DNA of 64,000 nt from Methanomassiliicoccaceae archaeon UBA404 (GCA_002498605.1 DAHY01000005.1:6952-70951), one strand, 5' to 3'; counted from the first letter of the stretch, positions 9,189-19,227 are shown. Translations and numbers: made by a program. The notes: generated by a model not told the origin, from the sequence alone.

Positions 9189-9998
9189 ATGATGGATCAC
9201 CCCTCTGAATCAAAACACGCCAATCCGAAAATACGCGAAGAGTTCAACAAAGCCTTCGCTTTGCTTGAAAAAGACGATATGAATTCGGATGCACTGGCTA
9301 TATTGAAAAGAAATATTTCGGAAGAATGTACTTCCTCTATGGTTTTGTTAGGATTGATTTATTCGAACGGAAACGAAACCGAAAGAGAGGAATCCATTGA
9401 ACTTTTTCACAAAGCCGCCGAATTGGGAGATAATTCCGGCATGAGGAACATAGGTTACTGTTACGCACTGGGAATCAATGTTGAAAAGAACAAGGAAAAT
9501 GGAGCCGAATGGTATACGAGGGCAGCCGAAGCGGGCAACGCAAAAGCCATGTGCAACATAGGCGTCATGTACAGTTACGGTAACGGAGTGCCGGTTGATC
9601 TGAACAAGGCATTCGAATGGTTTACCAAATCCTCGCAGGGCGGATATCCCCGAGGCATGACCAATCTCGGAGAGTTCTACTTATACGGAAAGGGTACGGA
9701 AAAGAATGTGGATGTCGCCGAGGAATGGTTTAAAAAATCAGGCAGTCCCCGATCATTGTACCGTTTGGCAGAAGTGTATTCCCGGGAACGAAATGACAAA
9801 GACACGGGAATGAAATATCTGCGTGAGTCCGCATAGTCCAGACATTCAAGGGGTTTGTTCGAATATGCGACGATTATAGAAAAAGACGACCCCGAATGTG
9901 CCAAAACTATGTATCTGGACGCGGCCTCCAAACGAAATAAGAATGCAATAAAAAGACTTGAAGAACTGGGAGTTTCCGTTCCCGATTCTCCACGGTAA
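9189..9998 (+). CDS. Sel1-repeat protein with in-frame amber codon (probable pyrrolysine at codon 216)
   Basis: Helical-repeat protein built of Sel1/TPR-like units: GMRNIGYCYALGINVEKN, AMCNIGVMYSYGNGVPVD and GMTNLGEFYLYGKGTEKN. Such proteins usually scaffold protein contacts. The frame meets TAG at 9834-9836, then continues without break for 53 codons to TAA at 9996-9998. The continuation (about residues 217-269) is again helical-repeat-like, with GLFEYATIIEKDDPECAK and AIKRLEELG. No start codon or ribosome site suggests a separate small gene. If TAG is read as pyrrolysine the product is 269 residues; if not, 215. TAG is otherwise unused as a gene end in this window except at 39475. Confidence 0.75.
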
Positions 9999-10082
9999 TT
10001 CTGCTTTTCAACCGTGAAAGAGCGGTGACACGGTTACATAAACAATCAATAAATGATAATTGCGTAAAAGACTGTGACTAAG

Positions 10083-10343
10083 ATGTATAACAAAAAGAAA
10101 ATTGTGTTATTGGTCGCCTGCATTGTTTGTATCGCGATTACTTCCGCATTTGTGTATTCGGTTACGTTGTACAAACGGAATCTTATGGAATACACAGATT
10201 TTTTGATGTATTCCAACTTCCTTGCCATGATTATCACTTTTACAGTACTGATATCTGCCGTACTTGCGATGAGTAAAAGCAATACTGAACGGTATCAGGA
10301 GGAGTTTTGCAACCCGCCTGAAAAAGATTCAAAAAAAAAGTAA
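10083..10343 (+). CDS. Small two-helix membrane protein of unknown function
   Basis: About 86 residues, not recognised. Two hydrophobic segments (about residues 6-26 and 43-62) are joined by a short hydrophilic loop. The tail is lysine-rich and ends in KKDSKKK-like residues, typical of a cytoplasmic C-terminus. The ATG at 10083 is preferred over the GTG at 10074. It stands alone between the Sel1 protein and the ACT-domain gene. Confidence 0.55.
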   Translation: MYNKKKIVLLVACIVCIAITSAFVYSVTLYKRNLMEYTDFLMYSNFLAMIITFTVLISAVLAMSKSNTERYQEEFCNPPEKDSKKK

Positions 10344-10551
10344 TCGGTTGTTTCCCGTCGATTTTGCATCTCCTGAAAAACTGCTTTCGCGCCCGAAATA
10401 AACAGACTCAATGAATTCTTCCTGTTGTGTCAGTGTCTTCGCCTAAGAAAAGATATTCGTATGCATATTCGGAATGCGTCTGATAAAGAATATGACCCAT
10501 GCATTAAACGATACTATAATTAATATAGGGCAGATATTCAGCAGAGTAAAA

Positions 10552-11043
10552 ATGATAGTGAACGCAGAACTGTACGTCAAAGATCTACCGGGTCATCTCG
10601 TAGGTTCCCTGGAACCCATTTCAATGGTTGACGGGAACATAAAAGGGGTCGTACACGACCGTGAGCAGATTGTCAACAACAGAATCTCGCTCAACGTCAC
10701 ATTTGAAGTGGAAGATTCCACGAGATTGAAGGAATTGGAAGACATCTGGAAAGCCAGAGACATAATAATATCGAGCATAGACTCGGTCTACAAAACTTAC
10801 CCGATGGAATATATGCTGATAGGGAACCTGACCGCGTCCTACATAGAAAATCTGATGGACGAAGCCGCAAAGAAAGTTCGGGTCGCGGCTATCGATATGA
10901 GATATTCGTCCAAAGATCACCACGACAACAGGACTGCAATGATTTCCGTCAAGATGAGAGAACAGGAAGACATCGAGGTACTGGACAGTTTCCTCAGAAA
11001 AGCCTGCAAAGAAGGCAACATGACCTACATCAGGGGGCTTTGA
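10552..11043 (+). CDS. ACT-domain regulatory protein paired with homoserine dehydrogenase
   Basis: About 163 residues. The region around residues 30-160 looks like an amino-acid-binding ACT-type regulatory protein. Its placement directly before homoserine dehydrogenase, with one base between stop and start, is a known archaeal arrangement in which a separate ACT subunit senses threonine or other end products. The ATG at 10552 starts MIVNAELYVKDLPG; earlier starts to 10474 add sequence without family character. The regulatory role is inferred from context. Confidence 0.7.
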   Translation: MIVNAELYVKDLPGHLVGSLEPISMVDGNIKGVVHDREQIVNNRISLNVTFEVEDSTRLKELEDIWKARDIIISSIDSVYKTYPMEYMLIGNLTASYIENLMDEAAKKVRVAAIDMRYSSKDHHDNRTAMISVKMREQEDIEVLDSFLRKACKEGNMTYIRGL

Positions 11044-11044
11044 A

Positions 11045-12043
11045 ATGAAGGTATTCATAGCAGGCTTCGGAACCGTGGGACAGGGTGTCACCGAAGTTAT
11101 AGCATCCAGAGAAGAATTTTTCAACAAACGGTACGGTCAAAGCATCAAAATCGTCGGTGTCATGGATTCTTCGACTTACGTCACGGATTCCGGGGGATTG
11201 GACCCGCTCAAACTGGTTTCGGTGAAAAAGGAAACCGGCAAAGTCGGAAAGGAAAAATACACGGATGCTTTGAAAATCCTTGATTCGGTCGATTACGATA
11301 CGCTAATCGAAGTCAGTCCCACCGATTACAAAACCGGCGGTCAGGGACTGAAGAACATCATACACGCTCTTGAAACCAAGAAAGACGTTATCACAACGAA
11401 CAAAGGACCTCTTGCCATAAAATTCGGAGAACTCATCGCACTTGCCAAGAAAAACAAATGCAAACTGAAGTTCGAAGGCACGGTTGCGGGGGCAATGCCG
11501 ATAATCAATCTTTGTCATGACAATCTTATCGGCGAGAATATCCAATCGATAAGAGGAATTCTCAACGGCACCTGCAATTATATTCTCAGTAAGATGGATA
11601 ACGGACAGCCGTTCGATCAGGCACTGAAAGAAGCCCAACAGCTGGGCTATGCCGAAACCGATCCTTCCGGAGATGTGGAGGGGTACGACAGCGCATGCAA
11701 AGTGGTTATTTTAGCCAATTCGGTGTTTGACAGAAACGTTACCCTGTCCGATGTCTCCATCACCGGAATTACCGGTATCACCGAAGAGGCCGTTTCTTTG
11801 GCGAAATCCAGGGACATGGTCATCCGCCTCATAGGCGAAGTAGGCGAAGAAAAACTTGAAGTCGCGCCGAGGCTGGTTCCCAAAGGGCACCCTCTCGCGG
11901 TTTCTGGTACATTGAACGCGGCACAGATCCGAAGCGATCTTGCCGGTCCGATAACCATATCCGGTCGCGGAGCCGGTCGGATGGAGACCGCTTCGGCGGT
12001 TCTCAGCGATCTCATATCCGTGATGGATGACCGAAAGGAGTAA
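11045..12043 (+). CDS. hom: Homoserine dehydrogenase
   Basis: It reduces aspartate semialdehyde to homoserine with NAD(P)H, the branch point to threonine, methionine and isoleucine. 332 residues. The Rossmann motif GFGTVGQGV is at about residue 8. Family motifs follow: TTNKGPLA, then GTVAGAMPII and GILNGTCNYILSKM, and YAETDPSGDVEGYD around the catalytic lysine region. There is no C-terminal ACT domain; the upstream gene supplies it separately. Stop and next start are 3 bp apart, so it is an operon with the citramalate synthase. Confidence 0.95.
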   Translation: MKVFIAGFGTVGQGVTEVIASREEFFNKRYGQSIKIVGVMDSSTYVTDSGGLDPLKLVSVKKETGKVGKEKYTDALKILDSVDYDTLIEVSPTDYKTGGQGLKNIIHALETKKDVITTNKGPLAIKFGELIALAKKNKCKLKFEGTVAGAMPIINLCHDNLIGENIQSIRGILNGTCNYILSKMDNGQPFDQALKEAQQLGYAETDPSGDVEGYDSACKVVILANSVFDRNVTLSDVSITGITGITEEAVSLAKSRDMVIRLIGEVGEEKLEVAPRLVPKGHPLAVSGTLNAAQIRSDLAGPITISGRGAGRMETASAVLSDLISVMDDRKE

Positions 12044-12046
12044 TTG

Positions 12047-13615
12047 ATGACAGTAATAATCTACGACACCACTTTGCGTGACGGCGCGCAGGGAGAGGGT
12101 ATATCTTTCTCTTTACAGGATCGCATAGAAATACTCGGAGAGCTGGATGAATTTGGCATAGACTTTGTCGAATGCGGTTGGCCGGGCACCAATCCGATGA
12201 CGGATGAACTGTTTGCCGCCGCGAAAAAAATGAACCTTAAGAACACCCGGATAACAGCCTTCGGCAGCACCAGAAGAAGAGATATCAAAGCCGAAAAAGA
12301 CGCGAATCTGAACGCTCTGATTGCGTCGGGTGCAAAATGGGCATGCATATTCGGAAAAACCTGGGACTTCCAGGTGGAAGAAGTTCTCAACACTTCCAAA
12401 GAAGAAAACCTGGCTATGATACGGGACAGCGTTTCCTACCTTAAGAAATCGGGAATGAACGTTATGTTCGACGCCGAACATTTCTTTGACGGTTATGCTT
12501 CGGACCCCGTATACGCTTTGGAAGCCCTCGGTGCGGCGGTCGAAGCCGGCACCGAATGGCTGGTACTGTGTGAGACAAACGGCGGAGCCATGCCTTATGA
12601 AGTTGAAGCGGCCGTCATCGCTGTACGGAAAAGATTCAAAGATACCGCTATCGGAATTCATTGTCACAACGATACCGATTTGGCCGTGGCCAATTCAATA
12701 TCCGCAATAAAGGCCGGAGCCACCATGGTTCAGGGATGCATAAACGGCATAGGCGAGAGAACCGGCAATGCCAATCTGTGTTCCATAATCCCCAACGTAA
12801 TGTTGAAAATGGGAATGGATACGAACATAAAGGACTTGACTAAGCTGACGGCCCTTTCAAAATTCGTGGGGGAGGTTGCCAACATGGCCCCTCCGTCTTC
12901 TTTGCCCTATGTGGGGGAGAATGCTTTTGCTCACAAAGGCGGAACCCATGTTTCCGCATTGATGAAAAACACCCGCACCTACGAACATGTGGATCCGTCA
13001 ATGGTAGGCAACAGAAGAAAGGTGCTGATTTCCGATTTATCCGGAAGAGCCAGTATCATCGAAAAGCTCACAGAACTCGGTATAACCGCCGACAAAAGCG
13101 ACAGCGGACTCATCACCGAGACCGTGAAAGAGCTGGAGTCCAAAGGATATCAGTTCGAAGGAGCGGACGCGAGTTTCGAACTCCTCGTAAAGAGGATGAG
13201 AGGCGAATTCGAACCTTATTTCACCATAACCGGATTCAGACTGTTTATAGATGAAGAAGATGACAAATTCACTTCGGAAGCCAGTATAAAAATCAAAAAC
13301 AGAGACGGAGAGATCGAACACACCGCATCCGACGGAGACGGTCCGGTCAACGCCTTGGACAACGCACTGAGAAAAGCGCTATCCAAATTCTTCCCGGTAA
13401 TCGATAACATACGTCTGTCGGATTACAAGGTAAGAGTGCTTGACGAAAAATCGGCCACCGCCGCCTCGGTGCGGGTTTTGATAAGATCCACGGACGGTGT
13501 GGATAGTTGGACCACCGTCGGAGTTTCACAGAACGTCATAGAGGCTTCGCTGATAGCTTTGGTTGACTCTCTGGAATACGCCATAATGATGAATGACAGG
13601 AAGGCAGTGAAATGA
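12047..13615 (+). CDS. cimA: Citramalate synthase (CimA, LeuA-like)
   Basis: It condenses pyruvate and acetyl-CoA to citramalate, the first step of the pyruvate route to isoleucine. About 522 residues. The DRE-TIM motif TTLRDGAQGEG is at residue 8 and the metal-binding HCHNDTDLAVAN at about 205, followed by GERTGNANL. The C-terminal third carries the LeuA dimer/allosteric domain. The ATG at 12047 follows AAAGGAG; the TTG at 12044 is less likely. The stop overlaps the next gene (ATGA). The close neighbour homoserine dehydrogenase fits branched-chain and threonine synthesis. Confidence 0.92.
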   Translation: MTVIIYDTTLRDGAQGEGISFSLQDRIEILGELDEFGIDFVECGWPGTNPMTDELFAAAKKMNLKNTRITAFGSTRRRDIKAEKDANLNALIASGAKWACIFGKTWDFQVEEVLNTSKEENLAMIRDSVSYLKKSGMNVMFDAEHFFDGYASDPVYALEALGAAVEAGTEWLVLCETNGGAMPYEVEAAVIAVRKRFKDTAIGIHCHNDTDLAVANSISAIKAGATMVQGCINGIGERTGNANLCSIIPNVMLKMGMDTNIKDLTKLTALSKFVGEVANMAPPSSLPYVGENAFAHKGGTHVSALMKNTRTYEHVDPSMVGNRRKVLISDLSGRASIIEKLTELGITADKSDSGLITETVKELESKGYQFEGADASFELLVKRMRGEFEPYFTITGFRLFIDEEDDKFTSEASIKIKNRDGEIEHTASDGDGPVNALDNALRKALSKFFPVIDNIRLSDYKVRVLDEKSATAASVRVLIRSTDGVDSWTTVGVSQNVIEASLIALVDSLEYAIMMNDRKAVK

Positions 13616-13884
13616 ACAAGACCATAGTTACACTGGTCGGCAAAGACAATGTGGGAATAATCGCCGCGGTATGCAATTACTTCGCGGACAATAACATAAA
13701 CATTCTGGATATCAAACAGACCACCGTTGACGTTTACATCAACATGATGATGATTGTCGACACGGACAAATACGAAAAATCTTTCGTGGAACTTTCCGAA
13801 GACCTGAAAAAGGTCGGAGAAAGCGTCGGTTGCATCATTCAGGCGCAGCACGAAGATATTTTCAACATGATGCACAGGGTTTGA
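13612..13884 (+). CDS. UPF0237 ACT-domain protein
   Basis: 90 residues forming one ACT domain: [20 protein letters not shown], then [11 protein letters not shown] and a strand-rich middle. This family nearly always sits beside UPF0210 proteins, as here. It probably senses an amino acid. It overlaps the cimA stop by 4 bp and ends 5 bp before the UPF0210 start, so the three are translationally coupled. Confidence 0.93.
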   Translation: MNKTIVTLVGKDNVGIIAAVCNYFADNNINILDIKQTTVDVYINMMMIVDTDKYEKSFVELSEDLKKVGESVGCIIQAQHEDIFNMMHRV

Positions 13885-13889
13885 TTCAA

Positions 13890-15254
13890 ATGGTCGATTT
13901 CGAAGAGGTCTTTGAGACCAACGCCATGATAAAAGAAGAGAGTCTGGACGTAAGAACGATAACCATGGGCATCAGCCTGATGAGCTGTTGCGATTCGGAT
14001 TTGGACAGACTCTGCGATAACATTTACAATAAAATAACCGAAAAGGCAAAGGATCTCGTTGCAGTCGGCGATGAAATCGGTTTGAAGTATGGGATTCCAA
14101 TCACGAACAAACGTGTTTCGGTCACACCCGTTTCGCTCATAGGCGGATGTGCCTGTAAAACACCGGAAGACTTTGTCAAAATCGCAAAAGCGCTGGATAA
14201 AGCGGCAGAAGATATCGGGATTAACTTCATCGGAGGTTATTCCGCATTGGTTGAAAAGGGGATGTCGGAAGCCGATAAACTGCTGATAGAATCGATTCCC
14301 GAGGCTCTTTTTTCCACGGAAAGAGTTTGCAGTTCCGTATCCGTCGCTTCCACCAAAACCGGAATCAACATGGACGCCGTCCGAATAATGGGGGATGTTG
14401 TCCGCAGAACCGCGGAACTTACCAAAGATAAGGACTCCATAGGTTGTGCGAAACTTGTGGTTTTCTGTAATCCGCCCGATGACAATCCTTTCATGGCGGG
14501 GGCTTTCCACGGCGTAACCGAACCGGAAGCCGTGATTAACGTCGGCGTATCCGGTCCCGGCGTTGTGAAAACATCGGTGTCACATGTAAAAGGGGAGAAT
14601 TTCGAAGTTTTGTGCGAAACCATAAAACGCACCGCTTTCAAAGTAACCCGAGTGGGACAGCTTGTTGCGAAAGAAGCTTCGAAAATGCTGGGCGTGCCCT
14701 TCGGTATCGTAGATTTGTCACTGGCACCTACTCCCGCAGTGGGAGATTCCATTGCGGACATTCTTGAAGAAATGGGTATCGAAAGAACCGGGGCACCGGG
14801 TACAACCGCGGCACTGGCTATTCTCAACGATCAGGTAAAAAAAGGCGGAGTGATGGCTTCGTCTTACGTCGGAGGATTGAGCGGAGCGTTCATCCCGATA
14901 TCCGAGGACAGTTCCATGGTCCGTGCGGTTGAATGCGGCGCACTGACCATTGAGAAACTGGAAGCCATGACCTGCGTGTGTTCCGTGGGATTGGACATGG
15001 TCACAATCCCCGGGGATACGCCGGCAGCCACAATTTCGGGAATAATCGCGGACGAAATGGCTATAGGAATGGTCAATCAGAAAACCACGGCGTGCAGACT
15101 CATTCCGGTCATCGGCAAAGGCCCGGGAGAATACGCCGAATTCGGAGGATTGCTCGGATCCGCGCCCGTAATGAACGTCAGTAAGTTCGGTTGCGAAGGA
15201 TTTGTCAACAGAGGCGGAAGGATACCGGCTCCGATACACAGTTTCAAGAATTGA
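13890..15254 (+). CDS. UPF0210 (DUF711) family protein
   Basis: 454 residues of the UPF0210 family, a PFL-like fold protein without an established reaction. Motifs are [11 protein letters not shown] near the start, [14 protein letters not shown], and [21 protein letters not shown], with the C-terminal [20 protein letters not shown]. The start at 13890 was chosen because it begins [11 protein letters not shown], 5 bp after the ACT gene. Adjacency to the ACT protein is conserved among prokaryotes and implies amino-acid-linked control. Confidence 0.92.
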   Translation: MVDFEEVFETNAMIKEESLDVRTITMGISLMSCCDSDLDRLCDNIYNKITEKAKDLVAVGDEIGLKYGIPITNKRVSVTPVSLIGGCACKTPEDFVKIAKALDKAAEDIGINFIGGYSALVEKGMSEADKLLIESIPEALFSTERVCSSVSVASTKTGINMDAVRIMGDVVRRTAELTKDKDSIGCAKLVVFCNPPDDNPFMAGAFHGVTEPEAVINVGVSGPGVVKTSVSHVKGENFEVLCETIKRTAFKVTRVGQLVAKEASKMLGVPFGIVDLSLAPTPAVGDSIADILEEMGIERTGAPGTTAALAILNDQVKKGGVMASSYVGGLSGAFIPISEDSSMVRAVECGALTIEKLEAMTCVCSVGLDMVTIPGDTPAATISGIIADEMAIGMVNQKTTACRLIPVIGKGPGEYAEFGGLLGSAPVMNVSKFGCEGFVNRGGRIPAPIHSFKN

Positions 15255-15630
15255 TTTCTGGAATCTCGGAAGGTTGAAATTAAACTCTGAATTCAAACCG
15301 GAACGCATACCGGCAAAGAAAAGTGATATTCGATAATCAAAGATATCAAAAAAATTAAATATATCACTTTAACGGAACGCGCCTTTACGGGTACAACAGA
15401 AATTTTCCCGGCGACATATTTGTTGCCTTCAATACATGCAACACTGACTGATTTTAATCTGAATTGTCACCGAATGTAACTGTTATAAATCGCCAGTCTT
15501 AATTTTGCGTCGGTGACTTTTTCAGAATGGCATTCACGCCCCCTGCTGAGATGTTGGGTGCATGTCCGATATTATAAATATAACAACTTCTTAACTTATG
15601 TTGGATTATACATCCAACTAGGTGTAATTA
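15255..15630. other. Intergenic region upstream of the second importer
   Basis: AT-rich. It contains an inverted repeat AAAGTGATAT (15320-15329) with ATATCACTTT (15361-15370), a TATA-like TTATAAATATA near 15572, and the operator at 15602-15616. No small gene is apparent. Confidence 0.5.
15602..15616 (+). promoter_or_regulatory. Palindromic operator before the second importer
   Basis: TGGATTATACATCCA, embedded in the perfect 19-bp palindrome GTTGGATTATACATCCAAC (15600-15618). It lies 14 bp before the ATG at 15631 and about 25 bp after a TATA-like box, so it covers the expected transcription start. This geometry fits a repressor. Confidence 0.85.
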
Positions 15631-16956
15631 ATGAATAAAACTCAATTGATTGCCATTGGTGCTGTGCTCCTGGTTGTAATTGCCGGGGCATCCGCATTCA
15701 TGATTCTTTCCAATGATGGTGAGGATAAATACAGATCCAGTAACACAGACTTCAGATTATCGATTCTAGGAAATGCCGACGGAAACGATTATCTGGACCG
15801 TGATGATATCGCCAAAATTCAAGAAATGATTGATACAGACGCAGAATATTCCCAGATGGCGGACGCAAACAATGACGGTAAAATTGATGCGAAAGACATT
15901 GCTTTCCTTGAAAATATTCTTGAAGTAAAAGAGTACAACAAAGGAAAAGCCGATGCTGACAAGAGAACCGCAGTTATCAATTATATCGATGTAGACAACG
16001 AAATCAGTTCCGCCAACTATCCTGTGAAGAAGTATGTCATAGTCAACACCCAGAGACAGCTTTCACTCAGCATCGCTCTCGGAATAGGGGACCGTGTGGT
16101 TGGAATAACCAATCACATTCAAACCTACTTTGACGAGAACCTCTTTGCTGATTTCAAAGACACCCCCTCTATGGGAACCCGAGACAATCCCAATCTTGAA
16201 CTTCTTGCCGAGGTAAATGCCGACACCATTCTCAGCGGACCTTCTACCACATATGCCAAGAATATAACATCCACAAACCAGATTCCCGGAAAACAGCTTA
16301 TCCGTATGGCTTCATGGGAAGGCGCCAACCTCGCAACCGGCGCACTCATGCTCGGATTCTTTACCGATGCGGATGATGCTGCAGAGTCCTACGTCAGATG
16401 GATGGATGATTTGAGGGTTGACATCGATGAGAAACTGAAAACAGTCGACAATGTCAAAGCGACCAAGTTCTACCTCGGTACCCCGACTTATCTTTACGCA
16501 CAGAACGACGGATGCTCCACCGCGCTTACTTGGACCGGGGCCACAAACGTCGGAAATATTATCCAGACAAACACTGCAAAATCAGGAATTTCTGTCGACG
16601 ATAATGTGAGGGTGCAGGTCGCACAAACCGGCGTTGATGTTTACATCTACGGTGCGTACCTTTACACTCATGAGTCCTCTCAGGAGTGCCAGGACAAGCT
16701 CACGGATAAGGCTGTCAGCTTCTCCGAGAGATTCCCGACCACTAATGCGGTAAAGAACAATGAAATCTACGTTATCAACTATGATCTTCCGTTTGTCATA
16801 GCCGAGCTTCTTGGTGCATACATCATGTTTGACGATGTATTCTCCACGAACTACGTCGAGAGCATAATTCAGGAGTATCTTGACAGATTCTGCGATGTGC
16901 ACGATTATCAGTTTAATATTGATAATTTCGTTCAGAAATACAACGCAACTGCCTGA
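15631..16956 (+). CDS. Substrate-binding protein with dockerin-like EF-hand pair (second importer)
   Basis: About 441 residues. An N-terminal membrane anchor (residues 4-26) is followed by two calcium-loop repeats, GNADGNDYLDRDDI and ADANNDGKIDAKDI, at about residues 46-90. A TroA/BtuF-type binding domain follows with NLELLAEVNADTILSGPS and a TNAVKNNEIYVINYDLP segment near the end, both typical of the family. It pairs with the permease and ATPase downstream. The EF-hand plus binding-domain order matches the protein at 1670-3025, but the binding domains are quite diverged, so the two importers may take different ligands. Confidence 0.88.
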   Translation: MNKTQLIAIGAVLLVVIAGASAFMILSNDGEDKYRSSNTDFRLSILGNADGNDYLDRDDIAKIQEMIDTDAEYSQMADANNDGKIDAKDIAFLENILEVKEYNKGKADADKRTAVINYIDVDNEISSANYPVKKYVIVNTQRQLSLSIALGIGDRVVGITNHIQTYFDENLFADFKDTPSMGTRDNPNLELLAEVNADTILSGPSTTYAKNITSTNQIPGKQLIRMASWEGANLATGALMLGFFTDADDAAESYVRWMDDLRVDIDEKLKTVDNVKATKFYLGTPTYLYAQNDGCSTALTWTGATNVGNIIQTNTAKSGISVDDNVRVQVAQTGVDVYIYGAYLYTHESSQECQDKLTDKAVSFSERFPTTNAVKNNEIYVINYDLPFVIAELLGAYIMFDDVFSTNYVESIIQEYLDRFCDVHDYQFNIDNFVQKYNATA

Positions 16957-16970
16957 AAAATTTTTTCAAA

Positions 16971-16986
16971 GGGGGGCTTGCCCCCC
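16971..16986 (+). terminator. G/C hairpin between binding protein and permease genes
   Basis: GGGGGG-cttg-CCCCCC, a 6-bp stem 15 nt after the stop of the binding protein gene and about 22 nt before the permease start. No long T run follows on the plus strand, so mRNA stabilisation or partial termination is more likely than full termination. Confidence 0.5.
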
Positions 16987-17008
16987 GATATAATTACTGG
17001 TGGGGCTG

Positions 17009-18109
17009 ATGAAGTTACCCTGGCAGAAATACACAGCACACGACAACAGCTCTGAAGAAGAAAAAAGGGTGCTTCAGGGATACAGTCTTTACGTCTTCAA
17101 AAAATATCTTTTCATAATCATCTGCATCGTTGCGACGATTCTTATCGCTGGACTGTCCATATCCATCGGCATAGGCGGTATAAGCATAATCAGAGCATAT
17201 GAAATTCTGATTGAACACGTACAGGGCAACATCGTAAATGAAATTGAGGATTATATCATATGGGGCGTAAGACTCCCTCCGTTGCTCGGAGGTCTCATTG
17301 CGGGTGCCGGTCTTGCGATTACCGGTGCGGTTATGCAGAGTACATTAAAAAATCCGCTTGCAGACCCGTATACAACCGGAATCTCGTCGGGTGCATCGTT
17401 CGGTGCGACTCTTTCCATCGTAATGGGAATTAATATAATAGGCGTGGGAAACCAGTACGGTATCGTCCTGAACGCATTCCTGTTTTCGCTGATTCCGATG
17501 TTCGCGATTATGATAGTGTCGTCAATGCGTCGCGCATCCGCCACCACCATAATCCTGGCAGGTATTGCCGTAATGTACATGTTTAACGCAATGACGACTA
17601 TCATGATGTTGCGTGCCGATCCCGTTGCACTGGCTGATGCATACTCGTGGCAGGTCGGTACTCTTTCGCTTATAAAAATGAAAGATCTTCCGATAATGTT
17701 TGGATTCGTTCTTGTAGGCGGCGTCTCTTTGATGTTACTTTCATCAAAGATTAACATTCTCAGCGCAGGCGACGAAAGTGCAAAATCTCTCGGAGTCAAC
17801 GCCGATACTCTGAGGATTGTATGTCTGTTGATTGTATCGATGATGGCGGCGGCAATTGTTAGTTTTACGGGAATAATCGGTTTTGTAGGATTGGTATGCC
17901 CTCATATCTGCAGAATGGTAATCGGTTCCGATAACCGTTATCTGCTCCCCGCATCGGCAATGTTCGGTGCCATGTTTCTGATTCTTGCAAACCTCATAGG
18001 AAACAACATAATCGCCCCCACCACTCTGCAGGTGGGTGTAATCACCGCTTTCCTGGGTGCACCCGTGTTGATATTCCTTTTAATCAAACTCAAAAAGGAG
18101 ACTTGGTAA
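17009..18109 (+). CDS. FecCD/BtuC-family permease (second importer)
   Basis: About 366 residues with ten hydrophobic segments. Motifs: VRLPPLLGGLIAGAGLAITGAVMQ, NPLADPYTTGISSGASFGA, and FTGIIGFVGLVCPHICRMVIG near the C-terminus. The ATG at 17009 follows GGTGGGG; a GTG at 17000 is the alternative. The next gene starts one base after its stop. This importer has a single permease, so it should be a homodimer, unlike the first locus with two permease genes. Confidence 0.93.
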   Translation: MKLPWQKYTAHDNSSEEEKRVLQGYSLYVFKKYLFIIICIVATILIAGLSISIGIGGISIIRAYEILIEHVQGNIVNEIEDYIIWGVRLPPLLGGLIAGAGLAITGAVMQSTLKNPLADPYTTGISSGASFGATLSIVMGINIIGVGNQYGIVLNAFLFSLIPMFAIMIVSSMRRASATTIILAGIAVMYMFNAMTTIMMLRADPVALADAYSWQVGTLSLIKMKDLPIMFGFVLVGGVSLMLLSSKINILSAGDESAKSLGVNADTLRIVCLLIVSMMAAAIVSFTGIIGFVGLVCPHICRMVIGSDNRYLLPASAMFGAMFLILANLIGNNIIAPTTLQVGVITAFLGAPVLIFLLIKLKKETW

Positions 18110-18110
18110 A

Positions 18111-18935
18111 ATGAAAGTCGATATGGAGAAAGTAACTTTTTCATATTCCCGTGATGCGTTTGTACTGAAAGATATTGACCTGGTTCTTGACGAACCGGGC
18201 CTCACATGCATCATAGGACCCAACGGAGTGGGTAAATCAACACTTGTCAAGTGTATTAACAAACTGCTTATACCAACCTCCGGCTCCATTTTTCTGGACG
18301 AGACAGATGTCAAAAGTCTGAATTTCAAGATGCTGTCGAAGAAAATAGGTTTTGTTCCGGCAACAACATCAGACAGCTTTTCTATGAGTGTCATTGACAC
18401 GGTTTTAATGGGTCGTACGCCGCATAAGCATCTTGGATCTGAAAATGAAGACCTCCATATCGTCTACAATATACTCGAGGACATGAACCTAACTCATCTG
18501 GCCCTTAGAAACAATAACGAGTTGAGTGCGGGGCAACATCAGAGAGTATCGATCGCCCGGGGCCTAGCTCAGGAACCGGACTTACTGATTCTTGATGAAC
18601 CGACCGCAAATCTTGACATTCGACATCAAGTAATGGTCATCGAATTACTGAAAAAGGTTGCACACGAAAATAAAATAACTGTTCTTATGATTAGTCATGA
18701 TCTCAATATAACCGCAAAATATGCAGACAAAGTAATTGTAATGTCTACACCCGGCGTAATACATTCGGTCGGCACACCGCGTGAAGTGATGAACGAGGAT
18801 ATGATACGCTATGTATACGGCATGAACAGCAAAATACTTGATATGGACGGACATCTGCATATCATCCTCGGGAGTGCCGTTTCCGATGATGAAATGATTC
18901 TTTTACACCGTAATGAATGCGATTATGGAAACTGA
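18111..18935 (+). CDS. FecE/BtuD-type ABC importer ATPase (second importer)
   Basis: 274 residues. Walker A is GPNGVGKST, the signature LSAGQHQRVSIARGL, Walker B DLLILDEPTANLD, and the H-loop MISHDLN. It closely resembles the ATPase at 3360-4238 but lacks that protein's charged C-terminal tail. It forms the complete binding protein-permease-ATPase operon 15631-18935 under the operator at 15602. Confidence 0.94.
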   Translation: MKVDMEKVTFSYSRDAFVLKDIDLVLDEPGLTCIIGPNGVGKSTLVKCINKLLIPTSGSIFLDETDVKSLNFKMLSKKIGFVPATTSDSFSMSVIDTVLMGRTPHKHLGSENEDLHIVYNILEDMNLTHLALRNNNELSAGQHQRVSIARGLAQEPDLLILDEPTANLDIRHQVMVIELLKKVAHENKITVLMISHDLNITAKYADKVIVMSTPGVIHSVGTPREVMNEDMIRYVYGMNSKILDMDGHLHIILGSAVSDDEMILLHRNECDYGN

Positions 18936-19227
18936 TTGTTATAACGGGGAATAATGAGATGCATTGTATGAACATATTTTACATTTTGCAGGTCACATAA
19001 ATCCAGCATAACTTATCGTAAATATACTATATAATACCCTCTTTAAATATTATATCTAAACAGAAGATATTTAGCATACAATAAAATCATAAAACGTAGC
19101 CCCTATCGAAGTCGGAAATTTTCAGTCAAACGCGCTACTTTTACATACATGCCTCACGAAGATGATTATATACTCCGCAAAAAAATGATTAACATGCTTC
19201 AAACACTGTGTTTGGAGTATAGGAGGA

